Positions 26,319 through 37,400 of a stretch of DNA of 64,000 nucleotides are shown here, one piece after another. The position numbers were made by a program, and so were the translations under genes. The first letter of the stretch is position 1. Each line of letters begins with the position of its first letter. This DNA is from Hyphomicrobiales bacterium (GTDB taxonomy: Bacteria > Pseudomonadota > Alphaproteobacteria > Rhizobiales > Rhizobiaceae), in NCBI GenBank assembly GCA_900469345.1, contig UBWZ01000012.1, forward strand, positions 1-64,000. The letters are read 5' to 3'. Under the pieces are notes generated by a model, which was not told where the DNA came from, searched no databases, and saw only the letters and a program-made list of their open reading frames with translations.

Positions 26319-26849
26319 TCATACATCCCAAAATACGACTCGCAGCTTAATGTTGTGTTGCGAGAACCGTTTGGCAACAGCCTTGAGGTGCTTTTCAGTT
26401 TGCCACGGTCGGGTACCGTACCTCCCAGACTGGTTGCTGATGATCCACTCGTTGTAGCGCGGAGACCACAGTATTTCGCCGCCTATACGAGCATGTTTGT
26501 CCGCTGCTGCCAAAAGAGAAGGGTGCCCTAGCTTAACGTGGTGCCTGCGTTTGCTCAACTCACGAGTTCGCGGCAAAGAGTATAGGAGCGCCCCGGTGTC
26601 TCGATGTACAACTTCTTCTACGGCAAACCAAATATCGCCTGCTCGGTCTACAAGCCACAGAATGTTGTTTGTTCTGTGTATTATTCTTGGAAGCGCCAAA
26701 CCTGCCGTCGCGCTATCAAAGTATGCCTTGAGCCTTGCGGCAGACTGAACATCTAATCGTTCCAGACTTTGCGGTTTGTAATTTCGTTCCTGGTGGCCGA
26801 TTTTACGACCCGCTGGCGCACATGGGCCAAACTCTTCATCAAGCTTCAT
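26319..26849 (-). CDS. cargo protein with SGRY/SGHY-type motif (176 aa)
   Basis: First gene of a minus-strand pair wedged between the spanin and capsid genes. The C-terminal part (residues 105-176) has GHPSLLAAADKHARIGGEI, then WIISNQSGRYGTRP and a final alpha/beta unit (VAKRFSQHNIKLRVVF). From memory this HPSL...GGE...SGxY arrangement resembles a small domain seen at the ends of bacterial toxin- or effector-like proteins; I cannot confirm that here. No signal sequence. The start is the first ATG; the upstream ribosome site is weak (GGACGAAG). Confidence 0.7.
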   Translation of the reverse strand: MKLDEEFGPCAPAGRKIGHQERNYKPQSLERLDVQSAARLKAYFDSATAGLALPRIIHRTNNILWLVDRAGDIWFAVEEVVHRDTGALLYSLPRTRELSKRRHHVKLGHPSLLAAADKHARIGGEILWSPRYNEWIISNQSGRYGTRPWQTEKHLKAVAKRFSQHNIKLRVVFWDV

Positions 26850-27152
26850 CTTCGTCCAAGATATTCAGGCTGTCACGGAAGTTGCAATAGCCGAATTGCC
26901 GCACCTTACCAAGAGCGGAAGTTGCAGAATTTGCTTCATATCGAGCAAATAATAAAACGTCCTATCCGTCGTTCTGACTGATCCCGCCTCTCCTTAGAGG
27001 GCGATCTCCAGGAACCAAGGAAGTCTCACCAGAAGACCACTTGGAGACCCGCCAACCGCGCCTGAGGGCCCGGAAGCCGGACAATCCCAACATGCTCTTC
27101 CAGTGCTGCTCCGAGGTCCGCGCAAACCTCAGAACAACATAGGAATATCTCA
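26850..27152. other. intergenic region before the major capsid gene
   Basis: It should contain the promoter of the minus-strand pair. A short hairpin CCTCT-CCTT-AGAGG lies at 26987-27000. The phage promoter core is absent, unlike T7, which has phi10 here. No coding frame is convincing. Confidence 0.4.
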
Positions 27153-28085
27153 ATGGCTGATGCTATTGTTTCTCGTCTTGGTCAGGCCAACGGTGCCGGT
27201 GACGTCAAGGCAAACTTCGTTAAGGTCGCCACGGGCGAAATTCTCACGGCCTTTGCACGTACCGCCGAGTTCACCGACAAGCAGCTTGTTCGCAATATCT
27301 CCGAAGGCAAGTCCGCTTCGTTCCCCGTTACCGGCCGCACGAACGGCGCTCGCTACCACGTTCCGGGCACGGAAGTCCTCGGCACGGTCGCCAAGTTCAA
27401 CGAGCGCGTCATCACGATCGATGACCTGCTCCTGACCGACTACTTCACCGCCAACATTGACGAGGCGATGAACCACTTCGACACCCGTTCGGAGATGACT
27501 AAGCAGATGGGCGAAGAACTCGCTCAGGCCTACGACCGCAACTGCGCTCAGGTGGCCGTGCTTACTGCCCGTGGCGGTGCCGTAGTCGATGGCCTCCCGG
27601 GTGGCGGTTCGCTGACCAACGCGGCTTTCCTCACGGATAGCGATGTCCTGGCCGCCGCTCACTTCGACGCTGCCGCTGTCCTGGATGATAAGAACATCCC
27701 GGCCTCGGAACGCTTCTCCTTCGTCAAGCCGGTCCAGTATTACATGCTGGCTCAGAACACGAAGGTGATCAACAAGGATTGGGACGGCAAGGGTTCCTAC
27801 TCGGACGGCAAGGTCATCAAGATCGCGGATATCCCGCTGGTCAAGACGGCTAACCTGCCGAACGGCAAGAACATCACCGATGGTCCGACCAAGTATCAGG
27901 GCGACTTCACCAAGACCGCAGCGCTGATCATGCACAAGTCCGCGATCGGCACCGTTAAGCTCCTCGATCTCGCGATTGAGAGCGAATACATGACCTCGCG
28001 TCAGGGTACGCTCATCGTCGCTAAGTACGCAGTCGGCCACGGTGGTCTCCGTCCGGAGTCCGCTCTAGAACTCAAGCTGGCTTAA
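27153..28085 (+). CDS. major capsid protein (T7 gp10-like)
   Basis: The 310-residue HK97-fold shell protein has the T7-type segments FTDKQLVRNISEGKSASFPVTGR, GTEVLGTVAKFNERVITIDDLLLTDYF and SEYMTSRQGTLIVAKYAVGHGGLRPESA. Length is near gp10A (345). No slippery extension like gp10B is apparent. A terminator follows, as in T7. Confidence 0.96.
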   Translation: MADAIVSRLGQANGAGDVKANFVKVATGEILTAFARTAEFTDKQLVRNISEGKSASFPVTGRTNGARYHVPGTEVLGTVAKFNERVITIDDLLLTDYFTANIDEAMNHFDTRSEMTKQMGEELAQAYDRNCAQVAVLTARGGAVVDGLPGGGSLTNAAFLTDSDVLAAAHFDAAAVLDDKNIPASERFSFVKPVQYYMLAQNTKVINKDWDGKGSYSDGKVIKIADIPLVKTANLPNGKNITDGPTKYQGDFTKTAALIMHKSAIGTVKLLDLAIESEYMTSRQGTLIVAKYAVGHGGLRPESALELKLA

Positions 28086-28107
28086 TCGCCGGCTCTACAA
28101 TCCCCAC

Positions 28108-28139
28108 GCCGGGGCTCCTTCGGGGGCCTCGGCTTTTTT
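28108..28139 (+). terminator. terminator after the capsid gene (T7 Tphi-like position)
   Basis: GCCGGGGC and GCCTCGGC pair (one G-U) across the CTCCTTCGGG loop and are followed by TTTTTT. It lies directly after the capsid gene, the same place as the T7 late terminator. Confidence 0.85.
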
Positions 28140-28157
28140 CGTTTTAAGGAGGCCTTA

Positions 28158-28745
28158 GTGGCAAGTGGACTGCCCCCGTTGACGGAGCTTGAAGCCATCA
28201 ACGAAATCCTCGCTGTAGGTGCCGATAGCCCGATCTCGACGCTGGACGACAATCAGGTGATTGATGCGTCCCTCGCTCGGAACACGCTACGCGCCACTCT
28301 GGTCGAAATTCAGACCCGAGGCTGGAGCTTCAATACCGACGAAGGTTTGGACCTCGCCCCGGATCAGAACGGCGAAATCATTCTCCCCCGCAATACCCTC
28401 AAGGTGGACTCAGCAGGTGCCTCAGCGGCAACCGATTGCGTCCAGCGCGGGACCCGGCTCTACAACCGGACAGACAAGACTTACAAGTTCGATGCTCCCG
28501 TAACGGTAAACATCACCTACGGTCTGAGCTACGGAGAACTCCCCTCGATCGCACGGCTCTACGCCACGATCCGCGCCGCCCGGAAATACCAGGATCGCTA
28601 CTTCGGGGACGACTCCGCTCACAGCTACACCGCGCATGACGAGGCTCAGGCCCTCGCGACCTTGATGGAGACCGAGATCGATACCCTCGGCGCGAACATG
28701 CTGAAGGACAGCCAGTTCATGCAGAAGCTCACTACCCGGTCTTAA
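28158..28745 (+). CDS. tail tubular protein A (T7 gp11-like)
   Basis: The 195-residue head-tail adaptor starts with GTG behind an AAGGAGG site. Characteristic segments are ELEAINEILAVGADSPISTLD and LVEIQTRGWSFNTDEGLDLAPD. It builds the ring between portal and nozzle. Ends in a TAATG overlap with tail tube B. Confidence 0.95.
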   Translation: MASGLPPLTELEAINEILAVGADSPISTLDDNQVIDASLARNTLRATLVEIQTRGWSFNTDEGLDLAPDQNGEIILPRNTLKVDSAGASAATDCVQRGTRLYNRTDKTYKFDAPVTVNITYGLSYGELPSIARLYATIRAARKYQDRYFGDDSAHSYTAHDEAQALATLMETEIDTLGANMLKDSQFMQKLTTRS

Positions 28746-31210
28746 TGGGCAAGATCAGTGGCTCGATCCCGAACTTTGCAAACGGGGTCAGCCAGCAAGC
28801 GGTAGCCCTGCGTCTTACCACGCAAGGCGACGTCCAGGTCAACGCCTATTCCACCATCATTGACGGCCTAAAGAAGCGCCCTCCGACAAGCCGCGTTGCC
28901 ACCCTTGGCTCCAGCGTTGCAGGGAACGTCTTCACCCACTGGATCAACCGAGACACGGCCGAACGCTACGTCGTCATCATGTCGGCTCAGGGCGTCCGCG
29001 TGTTCGACCTTCAGGGATACGAGAAGACCGTCCGATCCACTAGCGGTTGGGACTATCTGTCCTATCCGAATTCCGACACCGTGCCGCCGCCCTACAAGGC
29101 CGCCACGATCGGGGACTACACTTTCGTCGTCAACACCACCCGAACCGTCCAAATGGATAGCGGTATTGTGGAGAAGGCGTCTCCCTCGGAGGCGGCTATC
29201 AACGTTGTCGCTGGTAATTACGGCAAGGACTACACGATCACCGTGGATGGCGTGGAGGTCGCCCGGTACTCGACCCCTGACGGCACCTCGGGCGCTCAGT
29301 CACCGGGCGTTGACACGTCCTACATCGCTCGGCGCTTGGCGACCGGCGAGACCAAGGACCTCGGCAAGACCGTGAATGGCGACACTGCGTGGACCTACAA
29401 GACCACCGACAAGAACCTTAAGGCAAAGCTCACCGGCTTCACTATCAAGGTCTTCAAGGGCACGATCTACCTGAAGAAGAGTGACGGTACGCCGTTCTCT
29501 ATCGGCGTCGAGGATGGCTACAACGGCCATGCCATGAAGGCCATCCAGAAGGAGACACAGGACTTTGCTGATCTTCCGCCGTTCACCCAAGAGGGCATGG
29601 CGATCAAAATCACTGGCAGCGTCTCGACTTCCTTTGACGACTACTACGTGCGCTTCGGAAAGCATTCGCCGGACGACGATGCAGCCACTCCGGGTGTTTG
29701 GAGGGAAATTTCCAAGCCCGGTATCGAGACTGAGTTCATGGCTTCTTCCATGCCCCACGTTTTGGTGCGGGAGGCTGATGGATCGTTCACCTTCAAGCCC
29801 GCTGAATGGGACAAGAGGAAGGCCGGCGACGATAACACGTGCCCCGCTCCGGGGTTCGTGGGGAAGCCGATCAATGAGGTAACGTTCTTCAAGAACCGCC
29901 TCGGGTTCCTGTCGGGGGAAAGCGTCATGCTGTCCCGCGCCGGTTCCTATTTCGACTTCTGGAGAGCCACGGCTACTTCGCTGCTAGATGATGACCCGAT
30001 CGAAGTCGCGAGCGCTGAGACGAACGTCTCTGTGCTTCGCCACGCGGTAGCCTTCTCCGACCGACTGCTCCTATTCGCTGATCAGGTTCAAATGTCCCTC
30101 ATGGGCAACGAACTGCTCACCCCGAAGACAGCCTCGATCCGCCCCGCCACTGCCTATGCGGCATCACAGAAAGCACGTCCTGTCTCCAACGGTGACATCC
30201 TGTTCTTCCCCGTAGATCGCGGGCAGTTCTCGATGATCCGTGAGTACCGCTTCGACAGCGACACCGGACAGGCGACAGCCGAAGACGTCACGGGCCACAT
30301 CCCTCAGTACATCAAGGGGGCGACCCTGAAGATGGCCGCTTCGACCCACGAGGACATCCTCATCCTGAAAGCCGAGGGGGATGAGTCGGTCCTCTACGTC
30401 TACAAATATTATTGGGCGAATAACCAGAAGCTTCAGTCCTCCTGGTCAACCTGGAAGTTCCCTGGGGTGTCGCGCATCCTAGACTTCGGTTTTATCAACT
30501 CGACACTCATCATGCTCGCTCAGCGCGGGCAGGAGGTGTTTATCGAGACGATGGAGGTGCAGCCCGGAGGCGCCGACCCTGACATGGATTTCGTGATCAA
30601 CCTAGATCATCGCTTCCGTCAGGAGAACTTCGCCGCCCGGACCTACGACGCCTTCACCAACCTCACGACGGTGCCCACCACCTACAACGTCCTGTCCATG
30701 CCATTCATTTGCGTGACCGGGGGGGCCTTGACCTCGCCTTTGAAGGCCGGACTGCTGATGCAGATGGAGGAGATCACGGCGAGCTACGTGAAGGTGAGGG
30801 GAGACGTTCGTCAGGTGCCCCTTGTGTTCGGCCTCCTCTACGAGATGAGGTACCGCCTTTCCACCATTTATATCCGTCAGGAGCGTAGCGGCGGAGGCGT
30901 AGCGACGATCACTGAAGGACGCCTTCAGCTTCTTCAGATGCTCTTCCAGTATTCCAAGACGGCCTACCTTCGGGTTGAGGTCACCCCCTTCGCTCAAGGG
31001 ACTCGCTCATATGTCACCAACGGGCGACTTATGGGGGACCCGAAGAACATCGTGGGCGCTGTTCAACTTGGCGACGGGACATTCCCCGTTCCGATCCTGT
31101 CCAAGAACGACCGCGCACAGATCGAGCTTGTTAGCGACAGCTATCTCCCTTGCTCCGTCCTCGCGGCCGAGTGGGTGGGGAATTACGTCCAGAAGTCCAA
31201 GAGGATTTGA
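28745..31210 (+). CDS. tail tubular protein B / nozzle (T7 gp12-like)
   Basis: This 821-residue beta-rich nozzle protein opens with SGSIPNFANGVSQQAVALRLTTQGDVQVNAYSTIIDGLKKRPP, the standard start of gp12 proteins. PINEVTFFKNRLGFLSGESVMLSRAGSYFDFW is also diagnostic. Length is close to T7 gp12 (794). Confidence 0.96.
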   Translation: MGKISGSIPNFANGVSQQAVALRLTTQGDVQVNAYSTIIDGLKKRPPTSRVATLGSSVAGNVFTHWINRDTAERYVVIMSAQGVRVFDLQGYEKTVRSTSGWDYLSYPNSDTVPPPYKAATIGDYTFVVNTTRTVQMDSGIVEKASPSEAAINVVAGNYGKDYTITVDGVEVARYSTPDGTSGAQSPGVDTSYIARRLATGETKDLGKTVNGDTAWTYKTTDKNLKAKLTGFTIKVFKGTIYLKKSDGTPFSIGVEDGYNGHAMKAIQKETQDFADLPPFTQEGMAIKITGSVSTSFDDYYVRFGKHSPDDDAATPGVWREISKPGIETEFMASSMPHVLVREADGSFTFKPAEWDKRKAGDDNTCPAPGFVGKPINEVTFFKNRLGFLSGESVMLSRAGSYFDFWRATATSLLDDDPIEVASAETNVSVLRHAVAFSDRLLLFADQVQMSLMGNELLTPKTASIRPATAYAASQKARPVSNGDILFFPVDRGQFSMIREYRFDSDTGQATAEDVTGHIPQYIKGATLKMAASTHEDILILKAEGDESVLYVYKYYWANNQKLQSSWSTWKFPGVSRILDFGFINSTLIMLAQRGQEVFIETMEVQPGGADPDMDFVINLDHRFRQENFAARTYDAFTNLTTVPTTYNVLSMPFICVTGGALTSPLKAGLLMQMEEITASYVKVRGDVRQVPLVFGLLYEMRYRLSTIYIRQERSGGGVATITEGRLQLLQMLFQYSKTAYLRVEVTPFAQGTRSYVTNGRLMGDPKNIVGAVQLGDGTFPVPILSKNDRAQIELVSDSYLPCSVLAAEWVGNYVQKSKRI

Positions 31211-31683
31211 TGATCACCATGAGAGAGGCCACGGTGGCCGACGCCATCGCGGTTTCTCCGAGGTTGCGTGAATCCGATCGACAAGAGTTCATTGCGGCCT
31301 TGGGCTACACGCCTGAGGTCGCTCTCCCCCTAGGTATCGCCTCAGGTGATGCTTGGGCGATGGAGGTGGACGGTAAGGTGGAAGCGCTGCTTGGCGTCTC
31401 CCCTGTCGCCAGACATGCTTACTTCGGGCTGGTCTGGATGGTCACGACCGATGTCATCTTCAAACACCGCAGGGACCTCCTTAGGCTGACCCCTGGGGTT
31501 CTCAACATGCTCCATGATCGGTTCCCCCTATTGGGTAACCACGTGGATGCGCGCAATGACAAACATATCGCGTGGCTCAGAAGGGCTGGCTTCTCGCTCC
31601 TCCGGGAGGTCCCGGACTACGGGGTGGAGCGCCGACCCTTCATTGAGTTCGCAAAACTGAGGGCAGAACCATGTGCGCCATAG
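31210..31683 (+). CDS. acetyltransferase-like internal protein (T7 gp13 position)
   Basis: The 157-residue protein starts at the ATG overlapping the nozzle stop (TGATG). MREATVADAIAVSPRLRESDRQE and the final WLRRAGFSLLREVPDYGVERRPFIEF resemble the DUF2833 / GNAT-like fold of T7 gp13-type proteins. Residues that would bind acetyl-CoA are not obvious, so it is probably structural or assembly-related. Confidence 0.85.
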   Translation: MITMREATVADAIAVSPRLRESDRQEFIAALGYTPEVALPLGIASGDAWAMEVDGKVEALLGVSPVARHAYFGLVWMVTTDVIFKHRRDLLRLTPGVLNMLHDRFPLLGNHVDARNDKHIAWLRRAGFSLLREVPDYGVERRPFIEFAKLRAEPCAP

Positions 31684-32210
31684 CGGCGGCTATCGCTCAG
31701 TTCGCTCTTTCCGCAGTCGGCTCAGTCATGGGCTACCAATCGGAACAGGCGGAGTACGAGCGCCAACAGCAGATGTATAAGAACAACCGGATCGAGGCGA
31801 ACCGGGCCGCTGCTGACAACTACGCCTCAACGCAGAACCGGATGCTTCAGGACCAGAAGGCAGCATCGCAGGAGCTTCAGTCAACAGAGATCGACGCTAT
31901 GAAGGCCCGATCGACTGCCGAAGTGGCGGCCGGTGAGGCTGGCGTGACGGGGCTTTCGGTGGATGCTCTGGTGGCTGACTACTACGGACAGCAGGGCCGC
32001 TATGAGCGAACCCTCGCGAACAACACGCAGATGCAAGCCGACTATCTCACGGGTGAGATGACGGCGACCAAGCATCAAACTCAGGGCCGGATCGACTCCG
32101 TTGATCAGGGCCAGAAGCCAAGCTTTGCCGGCGCTGCAATCCGCATCCTTGGCGGCGCGGTTGACGCCTACAGCGGCTACCAAAGAGCAACCAGAATAAC
32201 TACGAGGTGA
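31671..32210 (+). CDS. internal virion protein B (T7 gp14-like)
   Basis: The 179-residue protein has a hydrophobic N-terminus (AAIAQFALSAVGSVMGY) and a long helical, Gln/Asn/Ala-rich body with a GYQSEQAEYERQQQMY start, typical of gp14, which forms the outer-membrane part of the ejection channel. It overlaps the previous gene by 13 nt. Confidence 0.93.
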   Translation: MCAIAAAIAQFALSAVGSVMGYQSEQAEYERQQQMYKNNRIEANRAAADNYASTQNRMLQDQKAASQELQSTEIDAMKARSTAEVAAGEAGVTGLSVDALVADYYGQQGRYERTLANNTQMQADYLTGEMTATKHQTQGRIDSVDQGQKPSFAGAAIRILGGAVDAYSGYQRATRITTR

Positions 32211-32213
32211 TAG

Positions 32214-34409
32214 ATGGCCCAAGGCCGCGTTCAAGTCGGTGACCTTCGTCGCGACAACACTCTTCGTCCGGCAGCCATTCAGTCCGACACCTACGCTCGA
32301 CCGGCTGCTATCCCTCAGGACGACAACACCGCCCGCTTGGCGGAGGCCCTGAGCCATTTCTCCAACTCGATCGGCAACCTTGTGCCGGTCCTCGGGGCCA
32401 CCGATAAGAAGGCTCAATCGGATGCCGATGAACGGGCGCTCGCAATGTATCAGCAGCGTATCGGATCGCAGACCCTTGAGCAGACCCGTCAAGACATCGA
32501 CAAAGGCAACATCCCGGTATTCGAGGACAAGTACCGCAACGCGGCTGTCCAAAAGATCGCCGGGGGCAAGTACGCGGAGAGCCTTGGCTCTGAGGTCGAT
32601 GAAATGCTCCGGACCAACTTCGATTGGGAAGGCGGCGACCCTGAGGCCTATCTCGCGCAATACTTCTCCAGCGCCATGGAGAAGAACCAGAACCGGGACC
32701 CGAACTTCATCGCGGCGGCCTCCGGTGCGTGGGACACCTACAAGAACCGCATTCGGGAACAGCAGTACACCTACCGGGTAAACCAGTCGAACGAAGACGC
32801 CTCCAACGCAGCGGCCACGTACATCCACGACAGCGTGGGCCAGATGATCAAGGATGGGAGAACCCCCGAGGAAATCCCTGGACTAATCCACGGGGCCTAC
32901 AAAGACATGGGCACGAAGGGCTCCCTGGGGCTCGACTACAAGGACCTGGACAAGTTGGTGGTCAACGAGGCCAACAGGCTTGCTTCGAGTGATCCTGACG
33001 TATCTATCGCGTTGCTCACCCACCCCCGGAAGGATGTCCCGGCGCTGGCCTCCAATCCCGAATACATGGACCGGGCAACGCAGATTATCGCCAATGCTAA
33101 CAAGGCTAAGGCCAAGATCGGGGAGAAGAAGTTCCTCGACGGCGTGGCTGCGGAGGACGAACAGCGGGTTGCCAAGGGGATCGGCTTTGATGACGTCGTT
33201 GACCTCAACTACACGAGTGCTGAGGGCACCGATAAGGCGCTGACGAAGAAGTCCCGAGAGGATGACGCTGTTCGAAGCTACCTCGCTCACGATGAAGCAA
33301 GGGCCAAGGAGAACGGCGAGACGGGCGGCCTGGACACCACCATGCGTCAGGTCCAGACACTCCGCCGATCGAACCTTCAGCACCCTCTAGTGGAAGCCAA
33401 GCTGGCCGGCATGGCGAACCGTGGGGCTCCAGACTTGCTGTCCAATGAGGACGCCAAGAAAGACCAGGTTGGACGCCTTGAGCTTTACAAGAACCTGAAG
33501 GCTGAGAACAAGAACACGCTCCTGAGCTACGTCAAGAAGGAAGATGCCGACTACGCCGAGGCCTATTACCAGGGCCAACGCTATCTCGGGATGTCGCCGG
33601 ACGAGGCCCTTACGTTCGCCTACAAGTCCGCTAACCTGGACGACGGAGCGAAGGCGAGGGTGGCCCGAGAGCGAGATAGGATCGACAGCGCCGTCAAGCT
33701 CGACACCGGCTACATCTACGACAGCAGCCCGGTCAACTCTGAAATGGCGCGCAGCCGGATCACTGATTTGGCTACTCGCTACGTCTCGACAGGCGTGGAC
33801 AGCGAGAAGGCCATCACCCTCGCAAAGAAGGTCTTCCAGGAAAGCTCGCTCCTCTACAACGGGGTCATCGTTGACGTAGGTACCTCATCCGCCCGGGCCT
33901 CCGTGCCTGACAACTTCCAAGGCGCGGTAGACGCTCAGGTTGATAACTTCCTGAAACTGTCCAAGGTCAAGAACCTATCCAAGGACGACATTTCGTTGAT
34001 CCAAATGGGAGACGATGGTCGCTTTGTTCTCGTGGACAAGGACGACCTCCAGCCCGTCACGGACGATAAGGGTCGGATGTATCGGTTCAATATGCGGGAC
34101 CTGCGCGATTGGGACGTCAAGACCGCTGCTGAGAAACAGAAGGTCGATCATCGTGAGAGCGTCTTCAAAGCCAACGCGGCTGCGAAGGGTTACGTCCGGG
34201 CCGTCGATACCGATGGCTCTGAGAACTGGATCGACCCGAAGACGCGAGAAATCCTTGAATTGGATTATCCCGACGACGCCTCAGCGCCCACCTGGAAGAA
34301 GACCGGGAAGCGTTACCGGCGCGGGATCATCACCACCCCTGAAGGCAGCTTCCTCCTGAAGCGCCCGACGACCTCCCCGGGCATCCGGTTCAACTGGTCG
34401 GATCAGTAA
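32214..34409 (+). CDS. internal virion protein C (T7 gp15-like)
   Basis: The 731-residue, predominantly helical core/ejection protein has a T7 gp15-like N-terminus (QVGDLRRDNTLRPAAIQSDTYARPA...) and LAEALSHFSNSIGNLVPVLGATDKKAQ. Position between gp14 and gp16 and length (T7: 747) agree. Confidence 0.93.
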   Translation: MAQGRVQVGDLRRDNTLRPAAIQSDTYARPAAIPQDDNTARLAEALSHFSNSIGNLVPVLGATDKKAQSDADERALAMYQQRIGSQTLEQTRQDIDKGNIPVFEDKYRNAAVQKIAGGKYAESLGSEVDEMLRTNFDWEGGDPEAYLAQYFSSAMEKNQNRDPNFIAAASGAWDTYKNRIREQQYTYRVNQSNEDASNAAATYIHDSVGQMIKDGRTPEEIPGLIHGAYKDMGTKGSLGLDYKDLDKLVVNEANRLASSDPDVSIALLTHPRKDVPALASNPEYMDRATQIIANANKAKAKIGEKKFLDGVAAEDEQRVAKGIGFDDVVDLNYTSAEGTDKALTKKSREDDAVRSYLAHDEARAKENGETGGLDTTMRQVQTLRRSNLQHPLVEAKLAGMANRGAPDLLSNEDAKKDQVGRLELYKNLKAENKNTLLSYVKKEDADYAEAYYQGQRYLGMSPDEALTFAYKSANLDDGAKARVARERDRIDSAVKLDTGYIYDSSPVNSEMARSRITDLATRYVSTGVDSEKAITLAKKVFQESSLLYNGVIVDVGTSSARASVPDNFQGAVDAQVDNFLKLSKVKNLSKDDISLIQMGDDGRFVLVDKDDLQPVTDDKGRMYRFNMRDLRDWDVKTAAEKQKVDHRESVFKANAAAKGYVRAVDTDGSENWIDPKTREILELDYPDDASAPTWKKTGKRYRRGIITTPEGSFLLKRPTTSPGIRFNWSDQ

Positions 34410-34449
34410 CAACCCCTCGGTGACCCCGGGGGCTTCCCCTTGAGGCACC

Positions 34450-37400
34450 ATGAACGAAGAAATGAAGAACGCGATCGTCAAGGTTGCGGGTGAACATAGT
34501 TGGGACCCCCAGGATATCGCTACCGTCATCTCCTACGAGACAGGCGGTACGTTCGATCCCTGGAAGAAGGGGCCAACAACGCAGTGGGGCGAACACCGGG
34601 GATTGATCCAGTGGGGCGAGCCGCAACGCAAGCAGTATGGCATCTATGAAGGGATGCCTGTTGCCGATCAGGTTGAGGCCGTGGGTCGGTACCTTGTAGA
34701 CCGTGGCGTTAAGTCCGGTGACGGCATCCTCCCGATCTACGCTGCGATCAATGGCGGTAACTCCAAGGCGGTTAATGCCTCGGACGAGAACAACGGCGGC
34801 GCTCCAGGGACCGTCTACGACAAGGTTACTCAGCAGATGGACGGCCATCGCCGAAACGCTGCGGCCCTTCTCGGCGGCACCTACAAACCTATCACGGTCT
34901 CGGCCTCAGCCCCAGGACAGGCCGACTTCAACTCCTACGAGACGTCTGGTAGCCCCGCCCCAAAGGTCGGGATCGAGGACAACAGTCCGGGCTTCTGGCA
35001 GACAGTACAGGACACGATTGAAGAGAGTGACACCGCTTGGTGGCTCCGCAAGAACGGCCTGACGGGCCCCGAAGGTACCCCTGATCCAAGCTTCACGTTG
35101 ACCCCCGAGCGCCTGACGGAAGACCTGAAGGCGAGGGGATTGGACGGGGCAAGCTATGACAAGCTGTTTGATACAGCCTTCTCCGAAGAGCGCTATCAGA
35201 CCCTTCTTGCACAGGCTGAAGCCTCGAAGGAGCGGCAAGGGCGTTTAGCTCAAGCTGGCCTCACTGGCACGGCTCTGTCCGTAGTGACTGAAATCGCAGA
35301 AGACCTTCCGGCCGATCTCGCCCTTGGCACCGTGGCACCGTACATGGTCCTCGGCAACAGGCTTGGCCGTGTCGGACGGGCCCTCTATACGGGGCTCACC
35401 GCAGCGGCAGTGGGCGGCGGTAACGAATACCTCGCCACGAAGGTGAACCCGCACAAGGACAACACCGACGTCCTTTACTCGACTGTTGGGGGTCTCGTGT
35501 TGGGCGGCCTAGTGGGCTCTCTCATGAAGAACCCTCACACCGAGGCAGAAGCCTTCCACCTACAGCGAACGGCGAAGCAGTGGGCTTCCAGTCAGAACCC
35601 GACCCCCGTTGACCCTGGAGTTGCCACTACTGGCTCCGTGGGTGCCGCTCGGGTTCGACCGGACTACTCCTTCTTTAACGACGAAGCGGCCGAGCTTATC
35701 GAAGACGCTGACGTCGCTAAGGCGTTCGGCGGGATTGCCCGTAAGGCCGATCTCGGGGGCCAGCTTGGGACCTCACCGAACCCAATCACCCGCCTGTTCT
35801 CTGGCATCGTCCAGGACGGCGTGGGCAAGGTCGGACACGCGATCAACCCGATTGCGGTGACCGAGGATATGTCCCGCTTCTTCGAGGGCTACACGACCTC
35901 TTACGCCAAGACCTACAAGCCGGCACTTGCTGCCTACTTCAAGGACAACGGCGTGGGCTTCCGGGGCCGCGCTGCGGCTGAGACGGAGTTCAATGAACAG
36001 GTTGCCAAGATGATCCGCGATCGTGGCGTTGACGTCGCCTCTCGGTATCACCCTGAGGTGGTCAAGATGGGCCGGAAGATCAGCGCCCTCCAGGACGACA
36101 TACGGAAGCTTCTCAATAACCCGAAGATGCGAGAAGGGCTCGACGCTAGGTCAGTTGCCGGCTTCGAGACGCTGGAGAGCAACCCGCACTACCTCATGCG
36201 CGTGTGGGACCACGCCAAGGTCTCGGACGCCTTCACCACCTATGGCAAGGAGGGGATCGATGAACTCCTTCGAGGAGCGATCCGCAGTGCGAACCCCGAC
36301 ATGGACGAGAAGCTGATCGCCCGTATCGCTAAGGGGTTCTCTAAGTCCATCATCAACCGCGCTCACGGGGTGGACGATATGGCCCTGAGGGTGATGGGCG
36401 GCGACAATCTGGAGGCTATGGAGCAGTTCCTCCGCCAAAGCACCGACGTTTCCGACGCGGACATTGACGACGTGTTGGGATTCATGCGCTCGAAAATGGA
36501 GAGAGCTTCAGATGCGGGCGCGTCACCTCGCGGCAAGCATCGTGTTCTCCTGGATGAGAAGTTCAGGCTCCCTCAGATTTTCAATCCGAAGCACGGCGTC
36601 ATGGACGAGAACGGCCTCGGCATTGAAGACCTGATCGTCAACGATGCTTCCTACCTCTTCCACCGCTACGCCCGTCAAACGTCGGGCCTTGCTGCCCTTG
36701 GACGGTTCCAGATCAAGGACCCGAACTCGGACGCCTTGATCATCGACGGGATCACCAAAGACAGCGACTTCGATAAGGTCCTCGACCTCGTGAAGAAGCG
36801 GGCTGCCGAGGACGTCAAGGAAGGCAAGATGGCTTCGCAAAAGGCCCTCGACACGGACCTCAAGAACCTCCAGTTCGCCTACGATTACGTTCGTGGTCGG
36901 CCCGTGGGGCAGCTTAGCGAGAATTGGGAGGACTTCCTCCGACTGGCTCGCAAGTTCAACTACACGCGGCTTATGGGTCAGGTAGGTTTCGCTCAGATAC
37001 CGGAGTTCGGCCGTATGATCGCCCACCTGGGGGTCAAGGCTGCATTCTCTCAGACACCGGCCCTGCGGCGCGTCCTGAACGAAAGCGGGGAGAGCATCCG
37101 CAGGTCCGGCCTAGCTCAGGATGTCGAGAACGTCCTTATGTACGGTACCGAACGCTTCAGAGCCACCCATGCCTACCGCACGGATGACCTCTCGGGTTCT
37201 CCGACGTCGCTCGATCGGGGCCGCTTCAGGGATCGCCTGGAGAAGAACCTGGATGACGTGAGCCACTTCACCTCGGATATCTCAGGTATGAACGCGGCGA
37301 ACACTGTCCTGCAAACCTGGACTGCCTCAGCGCTGATCCAGAAGTGGGCCAACTTCGCGCATACAGGCAAGGGCCTTTCAGGGAAGCGTCTCGCTGACCT

